From NCBI RefSeq assembly GCF_003339505.1, contig NZ_QPIW01000001.1, positions 620,001 to 684,000 of the forward strand: 64,000 nt of DNA, written 5' to 3'. Source of the stretch: Runella aurantiaca. Its GTDB lineage: Bacteria; Bacteroidota; Bacteroidia; Cytophagales; Spirosomataceae. Each line of letters opens with the position of its first letter. Positions within the stretch are counted from its first letter, which is position 1. Below the pieces are notes generated by a model that saw only the letters and a program-made list of their open reading frames with translations, was not told the origin of the DNA and made no database searches. The translations under genes were made by a program, and so were the position numbers. Shown here one piece after another: positions 53,442 through 62,677 of this stretch.

Positions 53442-54623
53442 TTAGCTGACAGATTTGGCAAATGCCTCTTTAAATGCTTTCATTTCGTCCATTGTACCAA
53501 TACTAACGCGGCACCAGTTCTGTTGGTCAAAAAACCAACTGCGCACACTTACCCCTTCAGCCATCATTTTTTGAAGCAATACCTGCCCTTTCACTTTGAT
53601 GGGGAACAAAACAAAGTTGGCCGATGAAGGTAAATATGTGTAATCCATCGACTTGAGCGTATCATAAAGGAATTTTTTCGACTCTGCGGTATTTTTCAAA
53701 ACCATTTCCTGAAATGCCTTGTCTTTGAAGCTCGCAATAGCCGCCGCTGCCGATGTGGTTGAAACGGTAAAGCCTCCCGAACAATACTTGCGTAATTCTT
53801 TCAAGGTAGCGGGTTGACCGAGCGCGTAGCCGATTCTAAGCCCTGCAAAGCCGTGGAGTTTTGACAGTGTTCTTAGGATTAAAACATTCTGACCTTTGCG
53901 AACGTGCTCAACCATACTGTCGGTGGCGGGGTTGGGGGCATAGTCAATGTAGGCTTCATCGACTAATACAGTTGATTTTGGCGAAGCAGCGTCACAGAAT
54001 GAGCTCAGCTTAGCCGAAGGCAGCATTACTCCCGTAGGGTTGTTTGGATTACAGATATAAATCAAACTTGTATCCGCACTTAAGCGCGTGTCCATGGCGT
54101 CCAAATCATATTGGTAGTCTTTGGTCAACGGGACTTTTATGGTAGGCATGGTGGCGCCGTCTTCACGGGCGTCGCGGCCCGAGATGTAGCAAGTTTCGGC
54201 CATCATCACTTTTCCCTTCGCCCCTGCCATCAATAGACTTGCCATGAGGAGTTCGGAAGAGCCGGCACCCAACAATACTTGGTCGGGAGAAACGCCATTC
54301 ATTTCTGCAATTGCTTTCCGCAATTCCATCGTAACTGGTCCTGCATAAAGAAAAGACTTAGGAGCGGTGTCGGAAATGGCCTTAATAGCCGCCGTAGAAG
54401 GCCCCCACGGATTTTCGTTGGAGGAAAGTCGGGCTTTGATTTGCGGAGCTGCCGCCAGCATCGCTTCGTGCGCCAATTCGAGTTCACGCTCTGCATAAAC
54501 ATCCAAGATTCCCTGGGTAAAAACAGGGGCGGCGTTGACGGGATTTGCCTGTCCGATAGTTAAGCCGGCAGAAGCAAGTAATCCTGACTTGAGCCAATCA
54601 CGACGATTGAGATTTGATGACAT
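53442..54623 (-). CDS. Tat-exported HisC-like aminotransferase, copy 1
   Basis: Fold-type I PLP aminotransferase of 393 residues. It has a twin-arginine signal, NRRDWLKSGLLASAG (Arg7-Arg8), and the hallmarks of the histidinol-phosphate aminotransferase group: SSNENPWGP (about 68-75), YICNPNNPTGV (Asn195), VDEAYIDYA (Asp222) and TLSKLHGFAGLRIGY (PLP Lys255). Tat export means it is translocated folded with PLP and works in the periplasm, or is anchored to the membrane, unlike HisC. A paralog of identical length is at 60241-61422 beyond a SusC/SusD pair. It is transcribed away from SusC, with the Hint gene behind it. The donor and acceptor are unknown. Confidence 0.93.
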   Translation of the reverse strand: MSSNLNRRDWLKSGLLASAGLTIGQANPVNAAPVFTQGILDVYAERELELAHEAMLAAAPQIKARLSSNENPWGPSTAAIKAISDTAPKSFLYAGPVTMELRKAIAEMNGVSPDQVLLGAGSSELLMASLLMAGAKGKVMMAETCYISGRDAREDGATMPTIKVPLTKDYQYDLDAMDTRLSADTSLIYICNPNNPTGVMLPSAKLSSFCDAASPKSTVLVDEAYIDYAPNPATDSMVEHVRKGQNVLILRTLSKLHGFAGLRIGYALGQPATLKELRKYCSGGFTVSTTSAAAAIASFKDKAFQEMVLKNTAESKKFLYDTLKSMDYTYLPSSANFVLFPIKVKGQVLLQKMMAEGVSVRSWFFDQQNWCRVSIGTMDEMKAFKEAFAKSVS

Positions 54624-55463
54624 AGGAGTAATGGATAAGATGAACGGTTTGTTTGCAGGGAGGAAAATGATTGTTCTCGCTTGGCAACGATAAGCAATTT
54701 GATATAAAGATAAAGTGTAATTGTTTCAGCTTGGTTTATCTTATTGATAATCGTTAAAAATTGGAAAAAGATAATTTTTGACGATATTTTTATGATAGAT
54801 AAATAAACAAAAAATACAGTAAAAATCAATATTATGAACAAAAATACATAAAAATAGAACTAAATAAAATGAATTAATCAAAATTTATTCATTTTGCTTT
54901 AAAAATTAAAAGTAAGTAATTTTCATGAGTAATTTAATTAAGTAGGGTGTTTTGTCTAAAAACTGGAATAATATTTTGTATAATCTAAGAAATAATTGTT
55001 TTTTTCTCATAAAATTAAAGAAAAACAAAAAAATATGGAGTATACGTTTGGTAATTTGTAATCAACGACATACTTTCGAATCATAATTACAAAAAAAGTA
55101 CAATTTACTACTTATTGATATTCTTCTTTAGCCGCACTTGTAGAGGAATATTAATCCGAGAAAAGAACTCTAAAGAAGAATAACTCTTAGCTCGAAACGG
55201 TGTCTGCCTTCAAAAGCTGCCGCCAAATCTTAACCTAAACACATTTAAAAAACTGTCATATTTAAAAAGAACGTAACTGCTCATCAACTTGCTGTTATTG
55301 ATTTCTTAGACGATAAAGGAGGGAATGTCCTCTTGCTTGGCCACGCTTGCCCGACTGTAACGATTGTGGGTGCTTATGCGGCCTGTACCGGCAAATTCGG
55401 TACGGTCGGTGCGTAGCGTGAAGTGCAATTATTACTAACACTAATCAACCAAACTATTACCAG
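54624..55463. promoter_or_regulatory. 840-bp AT-rich divergent intergenic region
   Basis: It lies between the aminotransferase (minus) and SusC (plus) and must carry both promoters. The left half (54,660-55,080) is extremely AT-rich. One candidate -7 box, TACGTTTG at 55043-55050, fits TAnnTTTG, but no -33 TTTG was found at the right distance. The right half is of normal GC and contains the coding-like fragment at 55249-55416. No RNA gene was recognised. Confidence 0.5.
55249..55416 (+). pseudogene. Coding-like fragment without normal start, upstream of SusC
   Basis: An open frame from the TAA at 55246 to TAG at 55414 reads AVIDFLDDKGGNVLLLGHAC and then PTVTIVGAYAACTGKFGTVG. It has protein-like composition and third-position GC unlike the AT-rich surroundings, but there is no ATG, GTG or TTG before the conserved-looking part. 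GHACPTV with the following Ala-rich helix resembles the N-terminal Cys motif of FmdE-family proteins (HGHxCPG), which is only a faint match. It might be a decayed gene remnant or a leader peptide with an unusual start. Confidence 0.35.
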
Positions 55464-58400
55464 ATGAAAAGACTTCTACTATTTTCTGCTCTGTTGGCAA
55501 TAAGCTGGGCAGGATACGCCCAGCGGATGGTCACAGGTACAGTAACCTCCAAAGATGAAGGTGTTTTGCCAGGGGTAAACGTTCTTCTCAAAGGTTCACG
55601 GACGGGTGTTGCCACCGATGGAACAGGTGCTTTCAAAATAGCGGTTCCTGATGACAATGCTGTATTGGTATTCAGTTTTATCGGTTATGGAATACAAGAA
55701 GTACCCGTGGGCGCTCGCTCTACCGTGAGTATCGAAATGCTGCCTGATGTAAAAGCCCTTCAGGAAGTTGTCGTGACTGCTTTTGGTATTGAAAAAGAAA
55801 AGAAAGCCTTAGGATACACGGTACAAGAAGTAAAAGGTTCTCAGCTTGTGGAGGCACGCTCCAACAACATTGTGAATAACCTCGCCGGTCGAGTGGCTGG
55901 GGTACGTGTTCAGAGTAACGGTGGACCGGGTAGCGGCTCAACGGTACAGATTCGGGGCGCGTCTTCGGTATCAGGAAATAACCAGCCTTTGGTTGTTATT
56001 GACGGGGTACCCATCGATCAAAGTACGTCTACTTCCATGACCAGCGGCGAAAAGCAATTCGGTGGTGGTCTGTCGGAAGTAAGTCCTGACAACATCAAAG
56101 ACATCAGCGTATTGAAAGGACCAAACGCCGCCGCGCTATACGGCTCACGGGCGGCCAACGGGGTTATTTTGATTACTACCAAAAACGGTGCTGGTACAAA
56201 AGGAATTGGCGTGGAAGTAAACTCTAACATTACCTTCGAACGCCCTTTGGTAAAGCCTGATTTTCAGGATATGTACGGCGGTGGAAATGGCTACCGCACT
56301 TGGTATTCAGACGGTTGGTCGGGTGCCATCACGGGCGATGCAATCCCTCAGTACCGCGCGGCTTACGGTCCTACAGCTCCTTTGTTTGGTACAGATGGAA
56401 CGGACGAAAGCTGGGGCGCACCTTTAGACGGCCGGTTGGTTCGTCATTGGTGGTCTGGTACTCAAGTGGCACCACTTACTCCTCAGCCCAACAACTGGGA
56501 AGAATACTGGGAAACAGGTCAGACGCGTACCAACAACGTCGCGCTTTCGGGCGGAAACGATAAAGGTAATTTTCGCCTTTCAATTGGTCGTATGGGCCAA
56601 GAAGGGATTATGCGTAGCAACGATTTTTACCGCAATAACTTCAAACTCAATACGGGCTACAACTTTACCCCTAAACTTAACGTAACGCTTTCAGCTGAAT
56701 ACATCAAATCGGGTTCTAAAAACCGTGGGTATCAAGAAGGTCAGCAGTTTATTTGGTCGCACCGCCACGTATCGTGGGAGCAACACAAAGACTACGAAGG
56801 TTATACGGCTACGCACATTCAGCGCGCACTTCCTGGCCGTTTGCCAGATAGCGATCCGCCAAACTGGCAGCACACCTTCTTTACCAACCCTTTCTTCGTA
56901 AACGATAAGTTGCCATTAGGCAACGTGAAGGACCGTTTGGTAGGTAACATTGCCTTAAACTATAAAATTACGCCCTTTTTGAGCCTGATGGCCCGTTCGG
57001 GAACGGATTTCTGGTCGGATACGCGTATCAATATTATCAACTTTGAGCGCGTTCGTAACGGAAACCGTACACCGGGTCAATATTCAGAAGAAGTATTGCG
57101 GGCGCAAGAAACCAACTCAGACGCTATCTTGACGTTTAATAAAACGGTTGCAAAAGACATTTCAATTACGTCACAATTCGGAGGAATTCTTCGTCAAAAT
57201 TACTACAAGCGTAACTTTACTCGGGTAGGGGAGTTAGTGGTTGATGGTCTATACAACCTTTCAAACTCTGTACCAAGCCTTAATACGGTAGAAAGCCGGA
57301 TTGAAAAAACCGAAATGCAGTCACTTTTTGGCACTTTTCAAGTGGGCTGGCGCAACGCATTATTCCTAGACTTGACGGCCCGCAATGACTGGTCAAGTAC
57401 GCTTCCAGCCGATGCTCGTTCTTATTTCTATCCTTCGGCTTCGGTAAGTGCGGTTTTTACCGATTTGCTTAACATTCAGAGTTCTATCTTGACTTTCGGT
57501 AAAGTACGTGCTAGCTGGGCGCAAGTTGGAAACGACGCCCGTCCTTACCAGCTGAATCAGGTGTATCGTTCGGGTGGTGCGTGGAACGGCTCTACCCCAC
57601 AGTATTACGAAAATGTCACCATTCCAAACTCGGGCCTGAAGCCTGAAATTACGACAGGTATTGAATTTGGGATGGATTTGCGCTTTTTGCGCGGCAAAGT
57701 TGGCTTAGACCTTACTTACTACAACCAAACTTCACGCAATCAAATCCTTGGGGTAGAAATTTCAAAAGCAAGTGGATACAACAACCGTATTCTTAATGCA
57801 GGAGAAATAGAAAACAAAGGATTAGAAATTGTATTGAGCGGTACTCCTTTCAAAGCAGCCAACGGCTTCACTTGGGATGTTGCGGTCAATTACGCCCGTA
57901 ACCGAAACAAAGTAATTGCCTTGGCCGACGGACTAACCACTTTGATTTTGCACCAGCAACGCGGTCTTAACTCCGAGGCACGTGTAGGAGAGGCTTATGG
58001 AACTCTATTCGGTATTGGATTTGAACGCAGCCCCGATGGTCAGATTATCTACAGCAACGGCTTGCCAGTTGTTTCCACTACGCCACGTATTTTGGGTAAT
58101 ATTCAGCCAAAATGGACGGGTGGTTTGAGCAACACCTTCACTTACAAAGGCGTTTCACTCTCAGCTTTGGTCGATGTACGCATTGGCGGTGACTTCTTCG
58201 ACGAAGGCACTGGAACCGCCCGTTGGACGGGTCAGTACGAAGAAACGGCCGTGGGTCGTGAAGAGGGTATCATCGGAAAAGGCGTGAAAGTGGTAAGCAC
58301 AAACGCTGATGGTTCGGCTGTTTATGCGCCAAACGACATCATCGTAGCTGCCAACCAATTGTATGGTTATAACAACCCACGCCGCTATCACGAAGCCGTT

Positions 58401-58652
58401 ATCTACGACGGAAGCTACGTGAAACTGCGCGAAATGACGCTAGGATACAGCATTCCTGAAGCATTGTTGAAAAAATACATGATTCGTACCGTGAAGTTCT
58501 CGGTGGTAGGTCGCAACCTGGCGATTTTGTTCAGCAACCACACCCACATTGATCCAGAAGTAGACCGTTTCGGTGGAAACCGTCAGGGCTTTGCTTATGG
58601 AGAGTTGCCCAACTCACGGAGTTTAGGATTTAACTTGACTTTTGGATTCTAG
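55464..58652 (+). CDS. SusC/RagA-family TonB-dependent transporter without STN domain
   Basis: Outer membrane importer of 1062 residues. The signal peptide (about 1-19, SWAGYAQ) leads directly into the carboxypeptidase-regulatory-like domain (about 20-98, VTGTVTSKDEGVLPGVNVLL), then EVVVTAFGIEKEKKALGYTV, the plug (NNLAGRVAGVRVQSNGG; LYGSRAANGVILITTKNG) and the barrel. Unlike the two SusC proteins at the left it has no STN domain, and no sigma/FecR pair is nearby, so it is regulated in another way. SusD, a Tat aminotransferase, a permease and a lipoprotein follow, which suggests a non-glycan or amine-type substrate. This SusC sub-type is common among Bacteroidota for unknown substrates. Confidence 0.96.
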   Translation: MKRLLLFSALLAISWAGYAQRMVTGTVTSKDEGVLPGVNVLLKGSRTGVATDGTGAFKIAVPDDNAVLVFSFIGYGIQEVPVGARSTVSIEMLPDVKALQEVVVTAFGIEKEKKALGYTVQEVKGSQLVEARSNNIVNNLAGRVAGVRVQSNGGPGSGSTVQIRGASSVSGNNQPLVVIDGVPIDQSTSTSMTSGEKQFGGGLSEVSPDNIKDISVLKGPNAAALYGSRAANGVILITTKNGAGTKGIGVEVNSNITFERPLVKPDFQDMYGGGNGYRTWYSDGWSGAITGDAIPQYRAAYGPTAPLFGTDGTDESWGAPLDGRLVRHWWSGTQVAPLTPQPNNWEEYWETGQTRTNNVALSGGNDKGNFRLSIGRMGQEGIMRSNDFYRNNFKLNTGYNFTPKLNVTLSAEYIKSGSKNRGYQEGQQFIWSHRHVSWEQHKDYEGYTATHIQRALPGRLPDSDPPNWQHTFFTNPFFVNDKLPLGNVKDRLVGNIALNYKITPFLSLMARSGTDFWSDTRINIINFERVRNGNRTPGQYSEEVLRAQETNSDAILTFNKTVAKDISITSQFGGILRQNYYKRNFTRVGELVVDGLYNLSNSVPSLNTVESRIEKTEMQSLFGTFQVGWRNALFLDLTARNDWSSTLPADARSYFYPSASVSAVFTDLLNIQSSILTFGKVRASWAQVGNDARPYQLNQVYRSGGAWNGSTPQYYENVTIPNSGLKPEITTGIEFGMDLRFLRGKVGLDLTYYNQTSRNQILGVEISKASGYNNRILNAGEIENKGLEIVLSGTPFKAANGFTWDVAVNYARNRNKVIALADGLTTLILHQQRGLNSEARVGEAYGTLFGIGFERSPDGQIIYSNGLPVVSTTPRILGNIQPKWTGGLSNTFTYKGVSLSALVDVRIGGDFFDEGTGTARWTGQYEETAVGREEGIIGKGVKVVSTNADGSAVYAPNDIIVAANQLYGYNNPRRYHEAVIYDGSYVKLREMTLGYSIPEALLKKYMIRTVKFSVVGRNLAILFSNHTHIDPEVDRFGGNRQGFAYGELPNSRSLGFNLTFGF

Positions 58653-58656
58653 CATC

Positions 58657-58691
58657 CGTTAAGGCAGGGCCTTACGGGCCTTGCCTTAACG
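58657..58691 (+). promoter_or_regulatory. Hairpin between SusC and SusD
   Basis: A near-perfect stem (58657-58666 with 58682-58691, CGTTAAGGCA and TGCCTTAACG, continued inward by GGCC pairs) lies 4 bp after the SusC stop and 33 bp before SusD. No T-run follows, so it probably stabilises the SusC end or lets partial read-through set the SusC:SusD ratio. Confidence 0.65.
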
Positions 58692-58723
58692 TTCATCAAG
58701 GTTTAATCAAAAAGACTTATACT

Positions 58724-60184
58724 ATGAAAAAATACATACTACTTTCTTTGGCATTGATTCTTACGGCAACCTCGTGTACGAGTGAGTTCGACGAGATGAA
58801 CGTGGACCCCAACAACCCCACCAAAATCAGCGCCCAGTACCTGTTGCCTTATGCCCTTGAGCGCTCGATTGACCGTTATTGGGGAGGAAGAACGCGTTTT
58901 GAGCGCCTTAATCTCGACGGAGCCATGCTCTGGATGCAGTATTTGTCGCGCAATATTTATTCAAATGAAGGAGATAACTACGGTATTTCTCCCGCTATGC
59001 AAAACAATAACTGGCAGGGATTCTTTAATGATGGTTTGGTAAATTATCAGCGTATCATTACCGAAACTGGGCCCGAAGGAACGGCTCCAAATGCCAATTA
59101 TGAAGGCGTGGCGCTCGTGATGCGTTCGTGGTTGTTTTCGGTCATGACCGATATGTGGGGCGCGATTCCTTACAATGATGCATTGAAAGGAACGTCGGCT
59201 GAACCTAACTATTCACCTGCCTACGACTCACAGGAAAAAGTGTATGAAGGTCTGTTGAATGACTTAAAAATTGCCAACGAAAAATTGAACCCCGCTGGTC
59301 CTGCTATCCTTGGCGACATTGTTCACAACGGTAACATCATGCGTTGGAAGCGTTTTGCTAATTCACTGAGATTACGTTTGGCCAACCGTCAGGCGGCCAA
59401 AAAACCAGCAGAGTCGCGGGCCATTATGCGGGAGATTCTTAGCGACCCCGTTAAATTTCCCATCATTACGGCCAATGCCGACAATACGGTTTTGCGCAGT
59501 ACTTCTGTTTTGCCAAGCAACAACGAATGGCACCAAGTGTTGATACAAGAAAGCCGTACTGACTGGAACATTAGCAGCACCTTGGCCGATAAAATGAACA
59601 GCCTAAACGATACCCGCATCACGGTATACGCAACACCTGTAGGTGGCAAATACGTAGGACATTCAAACGGTTTACCCGACGCCATTGCTACTACTTATCT
59701 CGCAACAAGCTCAGGAGTTGGAACGGCCTTTACCCGCATTGATGCTCCAAGCGTACTCATGACGGCTTCGGAAGTGAACCTTATTTTGGCCGAAGCAGTG
59801 CTTGACGGCGACATCACCACAGGGACTGCCAAAGGTTATTTTGAGGCGGGAATTACTGCTTCTTTTGAGCAATTTGGACTCACTGTACCCGCAACCTATT
59901 TTGCGACGGTGGGCGAAGTAACCCGCGAGAAAGTGTTGGATCAGAAATGGTTAGCGCTTTATGGTGTCGGTATTGAGGCATGGACGGAGTACCGTCGTAC
60001 GGGTTTTCCGGTATTGCCTGCCAAAGACCCACGCGCCGTATTTGAAAACGATGGCGTATTACCTACCCGTTTACCGTATCCTGGAAGTGAGTACTCCCTC
60101 AACAAGGCAAGTTTAGACAAAGGAATTGCCCTCAATGGCGGTGCCGACAACATGAAAACGAAGCTTTGGTGGGCAGAGAAATAA
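58724..60184 (+). CDS. SusD-like lipoprotein (SusD-like_2 type)
   Basis: A 486-residue lipoprotein (lipobox LTATSC, Cys18) that pairs with the preceding SusC. It belongs to the second SusD group, shown by the early FDEMNVDPNNPTKISAQYLLPYALE, TDMWGAIPYNDALKG (about 140), MRWKRFANSLRLRLANR (about 206-222) and the C-terminal EAWTEYRRTGFPVL (about 420). Members of this group are often coupled to SusC without STN domain and to varied substrates. The presence of an aminotransferase and permease downstream suggests that the ligand is not a simple glycan. Confidence 0.95.
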   Translation: MKKYILLSLALILTATSCTSEFDEMNVDPNNPTKISAQYLLPYALERSIDRYWGGRTRFERLNLDGAMLWMQYLSRNIYSNEGDNYGISPAMQNNNWQGFFNDGLVNYQRIITETGPEGTAPNANYEGVALVMRSWLFSVMTDMWGAIPYNDALKGTSAEPNYSPAYDSQEKVYEGLLNDLKIANEKLNPAGPAILGDIVHNGNIMRWKRFANSLRLRLANRQAAKKPAESRAIMREILSDPVKFPIITANADNTVLRSTSVLPSNNEWHQVLIQESRTDWNISSTLADKMNSLNDTRITVYATPVGGKYVGHSNGLPDAIATTYLATSSGVGTAFTRIDAPSVLMTASEVNLILAEAVLDGDITTGTAKGYFEAGITASFEQFGLTVPATYFATVGEVTREKVLDQKWLALYGVGIEAWTEYRRTGFPVLPAKDPRAVFENDGVLPTRLPYPGSEYSLNKASLDKGIALNGGADNMKTKLWWAEK

Positions 60185-60240
60185 TCGTAATTTCACATTG
60201 ACATTTAATCTTTAACAAATACACACAAACATTCAAACCA

Positions 60241-61422
60241 ATGAGCCAGAAAATTGACCGCCGCAGTCTTTTAAAATCAGGTTTTATGACCCTCGGAGGG
60301 ATTGCCGCCATGCCCGCTATCGGTGCATTTGCCAACGTTCCTTCTCGCGTAGATGCAAATGGTAACATTTTTCACAGTCCTTTATTGCGGGAGACATTCT
60401 TGGAAAATCCTCCAAAGACTCCTCCCACCATGATTCGTATCAATGCCAATGAAAACCCTTACGGCCCGCCAATGAGCGCTCGCAAAGCTGTATCTGAATC
60501 GGTGGCAACGGGTAGCCGTTATTCGTGGAAAGAGCTGGAAAACCTCGTAGACAAAATCGCGAAGAAAGAAGGCGTAACTCCTGACCACATCATGATGGGC
60601 CCTGGGTCATCCGATTTGTTGGAGAAAGTAGCCCTTGTATTGTTTGCTAAAGGTGGAAACGTCGTTTCGGCCGACCCAACCTATATGTCGTTGGTAAAAG
60701 TAGCCGAAGCTACGGGTGCTTCTTGGAAAGCCGTTCCTTGCAAAGGCGACTGGTCGCATGACCTGAAAGCCATGGAGGCGGCGATCGACAAAGACACCAA
60801 GCTTGTTTATATCTGTAATCCTAACAACCCAATGGGAAGCATCACATCGGGCAAAGAATTGTTGGATTTTTGTTCACGTGTAGCCGACAGAGTACCCATT
60901 TTTGTGGACGAAGCTTATCTTGAACTAGCCGTGGGTGCCGATACCCAAAGCATGGTATCCTTGCTTAGCCAGAAGAAAAACGTCATCATTGCCCGTACTT
61001 TCTCGAAAATCATGGGTATGGCAGGTTTGCGCGTAGGATACGTGGCTGCTTTGCCTTCAACGCTTGATCAGATTCAGAAAATCACGCGTGGCGGGATGGG
61101 TATTACCCAAACCTCGATTGCCGCGGCCGTAGCAAGTATGGACGACAATGAGTTTCAGGATACAACCCGTAAGCTCAACCACGAAGTAAAAACGTACCTC
61201 TGCAAAAATCTCGACCGTATGGGGTATAAGTACGTAACTTCTTACACCAACTTTGTGATATTCCCCATCAACATGCCGGGCAAAGAAATGCTCCAAAAAA
61301 TGATGGCCAAAGGAATCATGGTGCGCGGTTATGAGATTCAGGGAAAACCCTGGTGCCGTGTAAGTATGGGTACAATGGACGAAATTAAGCAGTTCGTCAG
61401 CGCATTAGAAGCTATTAGTTAA
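60241..61422 (+). CDS. Tat-exported HisC-like aminotransferase, copy 2
   Basis: A 393-residue PLP aminotransferase with the twin-arginine signal DRRSLLKSGFMTLGG (Arg7-Arg8). It has the HisC-like motifs IRINANENPYGPP (about 65-77), YICNPNNPMGS (Asn196), VDEAYLELA (Asp223) and TFSKIMGMAGLRVGY (Lys256). It is about as long as copy 1 at 53442-54623 and similar in all core motifs but clearly diverged, so the duplication is old. It starts 56 bp after SusD and lies in the same direction as SusC, SusD and the permease. Export as a folded PLP enzyme makes it a periplasmic transaminase candidate. The substrate is not known. Confidence 0.93.
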   Translation: MSQKIDRRSLLKSGFMTLGGIAAMPAIGAFANVPSRVDANGNIFHSPLLRETFLENPPKTPPTMIRINANENPYGPPMSARKAVSESVATGSRYSWKELENLVDKIAKKEGVTPDHIMMGPGSSDLLEKVALVLFAKGGNVVSADPTYMSLVKVAEATGASWKAVPCKGDWSHDLKAMEAAIDKDTKLVYICNPNNPMGSITSGKELLDFCSRVADRVPIFVDEAYLELAVGADTQSMVSLLSQKKNVIIARTFSKIMGMAGLRVGYVAALPSTLDQIQKITRGGMGITQTSIAAAVASMDDNEFQDTTRKLNHEVKTYLCKNLDRMGYKYVTSYTNFVIFPINMPGKEMLQKMMAKGIMVRGYEIQGKPWCRVSMGTMDEIKQFVSALEAIS

Positions 61423-61424
61423 TT

Positions 61425-61505
61425 AGGAGTGATTAGGCAGGAGTCAGTAGGAAATGATTTCATTCTCGCTACTGACTCCCCACTACTGATTCCTCACTAC
61501 TCCCT
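61425..61505. repeat. Inverted repeat element between aminotransferase and permease genes
   Basis: Arms GGAGTCAGTAG (61440-61450) and CTACTGACTCC (61469-61479), with further imperfect copies of AGGAGTGA/TCACTACTCC outside. It fills the whole gap between the two genes. Confidence 0.7.
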
Positions 61506-61511
61506 GAAATT

Positions 61512-62606
61512 ATGAGTGACGCTCTACAAAAAGCATTTACGTTATTGTTATTGATTGTTTTGGGTTTGATTTTGCGTTCCAAATTTAAAAACAAACAACA
61601 AACCGACGGAATCAAGGAAATGGTGCTTTCCGTAGCCCTTCCTTCCACCATTTTTATTGCGTTAATGAAGGTAAACGTTGATTCTAAGCTGATTATCGTT
61701 CCCGCATTGACCTTGGTTTTTAACTTTTTTATGTATTTTATTACCCCCGTTGCTTTGACGTTTTTTGGCGTCGAAAAAAACAGCTCTACTGGTCGTACGC
61801 TCATCATGTTGCTTCCCTCGTTGGCCCCGGGTTTGTCTTGCTTCCCGTTCATTGCGGAGTTTTTGGGTCAGGAAAGCGTGGCAATGGCGGCGTTGGGCGA
61901 TGTTGGAAATAAGTTCTTTGTCTTGATATTTTTGTACGTGATTGCCTTGAATATGTTTCTTAAAAATGCCAAAACAGAAGAGACAAATATCAGCGACAAA
62001 ATCAAGGCTCTTTTGCTCAATTTGGCCAAAGAACCCATCAACATCATCATTGCTTCGGCCCTTATTTTGTTGAGCTTTGGTGTGAGTTTTAAATCATTGC
62101 CCGTCATTATTGCCGATATGTTTGACAAAACCAGTGCCATGATGACGCCATTGGTACTGATATTCATCGGATTGGCGGTTCAGTTGAAACAAAAAAAGAA
62201 AAGATTGATTAGCTCTATGTTGATGTTTAGAGCGGGTATTACTATGTTGTTCAGTGCCGCAGTGATTGCCGTACTGGGAATAAAAGAACCCACCATGGTG
62301 CTGTTGGCGGTAGCAATTCCTTTGAGTTCAGCCAGTTTTTGGCCTTTTGCCCACATTTCAGCGTTCAATTTGCGCGAAGAAGCTTCGGGCTTACCCAAAG
62401 AACGCCGCACGTTTGATGCCGAATTGGCCGTATTGGTTCTGGCATTTTCATTGCCATTTTCAACATTACTGATTCTTGGAATTTTATCAGCAGGTACATT
62501 TTTTGCCGATTTACCTACACTCATTATGACTGGACTCCTTTTTATGGGTATTGGGGTAGTTCCCAACTTGATTGGAAAATCAATCATGAAGTTTTCAAAA
62601 GCCTAA
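61512..62606 (+). CDS. AEC-type (auxin efflux carrier family) permease
   Basis: A 364-residue inner membrane transporter with about ten hydrophobic segments. The pattern of the AEC family is seen: first helix LLLIVLGLILRSKF, the short linker then VALPSTIFIALMKV, and after a central loop the second half with MMTPLVLIFIGLAVQLKQ, VLLAVAIPLSSASFWPFAH and ILGILSAGTFF. The family transports organic anions, amino-acid-like or auxin-like compounds across the inner membrane. It follows the Tat aminotransferase by about 90 bp of repeat sequence, so it may carry the product of the periplasmic reaction. Direction of transport is inferred. Confidence 0.82.
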   Translation: MSDALQKAFTLLLLIVLGLILRSKFKNKQQTDGIKEMVLSVALPSTIFIALMKVNVDSKLIIVPALTLVFNFFMYFITPVALTFFGVEKNSSTGRTLIMLLPSLAPGLSCFPFIAEFLGQESVAMAALGDVGNKFFVLIFLYVIALNMFLKNAKTEETNISDKIKALLLNLAKEPINIIIASALILLSFGVSFKSLPVIIADMFDKTSAMMTPLVLIFIGLAVQLKQKKKRLISSMLMFRAGITMLFSAAVIAVLGIKEPTMVLLAVAIPLSSASFWPFAHISAFNLREEASGLPKERRTFDAELAVLVLAFSLPFSTLLILGILSAGTFFADLPTLIMTGLLFMGIGVVPNLIGKSIMKFSKA

Positions 62607-62677
62607 AAATATAATTGGCTCAATTTACCATTGTTGCTTTTGCACTTAATCAACCAACACTAAAACCTAATGAAATT

